Origin: CAZPQN01 sp964588795
GTDB taxonomy: Bacteria > Fidelibacterota > UBA2242
Length of the DNA: 44,206 nt
Assembly (NCBI GenBank): GCA_964588795.1
Contig: CAZPQN010000019.1
Location: 1 to 44,206, forward strand
Direction of reading: 5' to 3'
Of the stretch, positions 42,614-44,206 are shown one piece after another. The notes under the pieces were generated by a model. It was given only the letters and a program-made list of their open reading frames with translations, was not told the DNA's origin and did not search any database. A program made the position numbers and the translations under genes. Each line of letters opens with the position of its first letter. Within the stretch, counting starts at the first letter, position 1.

Positions 42614-43912
42614 TCAGAAAGCTGGTTTGTGCCAGTGCAAATTAAGTAACCAGCCCTTGAATTTTTTCAACGGATAAAGCCCAAAACCGTCCCAGATCAG
42701 GGACGGACGCACCAGCGGCGCCAACAAGAACAGTTTCACCATCATATCCCAGACCATGCGTTTGTGGGTTGGCGGGCAACCTTTGATGCGTATGATGCGG
42801 CGGGCGCTGACGTACGGCGAAGCCTGGGCGCAGTCGCCGATCAGCAACACGGTGCGGGCGGCGATGGTGTCCCTGACCTTGCCGACGAGCGCCGTCAGAT
42901 GGGGAAAGCGCGCCAAAGCTTTGGGCTTGCGGTCTCTGACCATATGGAGCCAGTCGAGGAAAATGCCCTGACAGCCGCCAATGCAATAAGGCTGGCCGGA
43001 GATAATCTTGAAATTGCAGGGAAATTGTTCAACCCGGTAATAGCCAAAGTCGAGAGTCTTGGTTTTTGCGCGGATCTGCTCCAAAGGCAGATCACTCAGT
43101 ACCTCGATTTCTGATGGGGACGCCGGACCGTAGCCGCGGGCGCTGGCCTCGCGAATGTGGTCGATTTTTACCGGATCTAAATTGAGCAGGTCGGCACAGA
43201 CCATATCATGGGCGACAGCATTCGTCGAAATGACCAGCAGTCCCAGGTGCGTGCCGGATTGAGTCATCTGATTGCCGCCAAAGGAAAAGCGAATACCGTC
43301 GGTTACGATCAAATCGGGATTGGCGATCTCCAGAATGTCAACTATCTTTTTTGGCAGATCGTAATGATGGTGGTACATGCGTTCGCGGCTGTCAATCGTG
43401 CCGATATTCAGTTTCAGGGCACCGGAATAAGCCTGCGCTAAAACGTTGGTTTTCAGTTTAGGGGCGAAAATAAGGAAATCGCGTTCGATTAGTTCGCGGG
43501 CGACGCGCAGGCTCTTGTGAAGCTCGCCCTGCTCCAGTCCGATGCGCACCTGCCGGCTTTCTTCCATGGCGCACAACCTGACGTCGTATTGTCGGGCCAA
43601 CCGGCGATAGCCAGCATGGCGAAAAGCTGTGGAGGTTGTAATACCAAGCCCGGATTTTTCGACGATGGTGATACGGTTTATGGCTGGCCCGGCTTGCCGC
43701 ACGGCACGAACTATCCCTGCGACCACCTCACTGCGCGTGTAGGAATCGGTAGCAACGCGTGGATGCGCCATGACCAAATTGGGCTTGATGACGATCCGCC
43801 CGGCCAGAGGTCTTTTCAGGGAGAGCTTTTCGAGGGCGGACGTTATTAAGGTGCCGATGAGCTCCGGGTTGTAATCCGGACATTGCTTGACGATAACTCG
43901 ATATGGTTGCAT
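42614..43912 (-). CDS. DUF362 family protein
   Basis: 432 residues matching DUF362: IVIKPNLVMAHPRVATDSYTRSEVV at about 42-66, ITIVEKSG, FLIFAPKLKTNVLAQAYSGALKLNIGTID, and the region after ANPDLIVTDGIRFSFGGNQMTQSG. The C-terminal part holds several cysteines (YCIGGCQG, IGDCAQ, IKGCPPTHK) that might bind metal or a cluster. Family function is not established; some members are fused to ferredoxin domains. No signal peptide. It lies downstream of the sorting-domain gene on the same strand with about 107 bases between. I do not infer a pathway. Confidence 0.8.
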   Translation of the reverse strand: MQPYRVIVKQCPDYNPELIGTLITSALEKLSLKRPLAGRIVIKPNLVMAHPRVATDSYTRSEVVAGIVRAVRQAGPAINRITIVEKSGLGITTSTAFRHAGYRRLARQYDVRLCAMEESRQVRIGLEQGELHKSLRVARELIERDFLIFAPKLKTNVLAQAYSGALKLNIGTIDSRERMYHHHYDLPKKIVDILEIANPDLIVTDGIRFSFGGNQMTQSGTHLGLLVISTNAVAHDMVCADLLNLDPVKIDHIREASARGYGPASPSEIEVLSDLPLEQIRAKTKTLDFGYYRVEQFPCNFKIISGQPYCIGGCQGIFLDWLHMVRDRKPKALARFPHLTALVGKVRDTIAARTVLLIGDCAQASPYVSARRIIRIKGCPPTHKRMVWDMMVKLFLLAPLVRPSLIWDGFGLYPLKKFKGWLLNLHWHKPAF

Positions 43913-43969
43913 TTTAACCCCGCACTTACATCGGGCAGGAATATACGTTTTTTTCTAATGGCGTAAAAT

Positions 43970-44008
43970 GCCAATCTGTCTCGGTGCCAGGAAGAGCAAG
44001 AGATTGGC
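43970..44008. repeat. 8-bp inverted repeat downstream of the sorting-domain gene
   Basis: GCCAATCT (43970-43977) and AGATTGGC (44001-44008) pair perfectly across a 23-base loop. GCCA can instead pair with TGGC at 43959-43962. No T-run follows in the minus direction, so a terminator is unproven; it could be a 3' stabilising stem of the message ending at 44020. Confidence 0.35.
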
Positions 44009-44019
44009 GCAGCGCTGGA

Positions 44020-44206
44020 TTATTTCACGAAAACAACTTTCTTTAGGCTGGTCTGATTGCCAGACTCCAAACGAATGATATAGACGCCGGCAGTGAGGTT
44101 CTGTGGAATCCACTGCAAGGAGTGGTAACCCATAGGAAAATATTTGTCGGCAATTAGGTCTACGATTTCACCCCGCAGGTTGTAAACCGTCAGCGTCGTC
44201 AGCGCG
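44020..44206 (-). CDS. C-terminus of a secreted protein with type 9 sorting domain
   Basis: The last 61 codons of a gene entering from the right edge. The tail reads TVYNLRGEIVDLI, then ...GYHSLQWIPQNLTAGVYIIRLESG and KKVVFVK before the TAA. This beta-sandwich ending with GVYIIRL and a basic KKVVFVK is the type A C-terminal sorting signal of type 9 secretion, also seen as FlgD-Ig-like tails in related phyla. The passenger domain is outside the window. Confidence 0.82.
   Translation of the reverse strand, partial: ALTTLTVYNLRGEIVDLIADKYFPMGYHSLQWIPQNLTAGVYIIRLESGNQTSLKKVVFVK

Overview
This is a bacterial chromosome segment, probably scaffolded (exactly 100 Ns at 42123-42222), with coding density above 95 percent. 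There are no rRNA, tRNA, CRISPR or insertion-sequence signals. The envelope is diderm: YidC is the long type with a periplasmic domain, there are three SurA/PpiC-like exported foldases, and one protein carries a predicted outer-membrane barrel. The gene cut by the right edge ends in a type A C-terminal sorting domain as used by type 9 secretion. Together with a DciA/DUF721 gene between recF and gyrB, this suggests a lineage of the FCB superphylum (KSB1, Zixibacteria, Marinimicrobia, Calditrichota or similar). That placement is inference.

Layout. 1-4770 (minus strand): dnaN, recF, dciA-like, gyrB and the start of gyrA, the replication block. 4771-5096: a very AT-rich spacer with a DnaA-box-like 9-mer. 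5097-17546 (minus): rpmH, rnpA, yidD, yidC, mnmE, mnmG, mfd and three PpiC-type chaperone genes, nearly all overlapping or a few bases apart. 17547-17872: dnaA/rpmH spacer with another copy of the DnaA box. 17873-19345 (plus): dnaA. 19346-26676 (minus): tldD, pmbA, etfB, etfA, plsX, yifB. 26902-42071 (plus): arsC, a protease/propeller/barrel protein, an EamA transporter, then a tight series radA, tgt, nadA, nadB, yajC, def, fmt, rsmB, a PASTA-only protein, rpe and a phytol/dolichol-kinase-like gene. After the N gap come the end of an HD-GYP gene (plus), a DUF362 gene (minus) and the end of a sorting-domain protein (minus).

This is a rearranged origin neighbourhood. The ancestral order rpmH<- ->dnaA-dnaN-recF-gyrB-gyrA is broken: dnaA stands alone, and the dnaN-gyrA block lies about 13 kb away on the opposite strand, beyond the rpmH-mnmG block. 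Two sequences matching the ParB-binding site parS occur here, one covering the mfd start codon (11853-11866) and one near the mnmG start (13728-13741), which supports an origin-proximal location. The most unusual single gene is at 27520-30639: a gluzincin-type metalloprotease domain, a TolB-like beta-propeller and a C-terminal outer-membrane barrel in one chain. Other points of note are a gyrB without a canonical start codon, Ala at the GyrA Ser83 position, a Tat-signal TldD beside a signal-less PmbA, and a kinase-less PASTA protein at the locus where other bacteria have the PASTA kinase.
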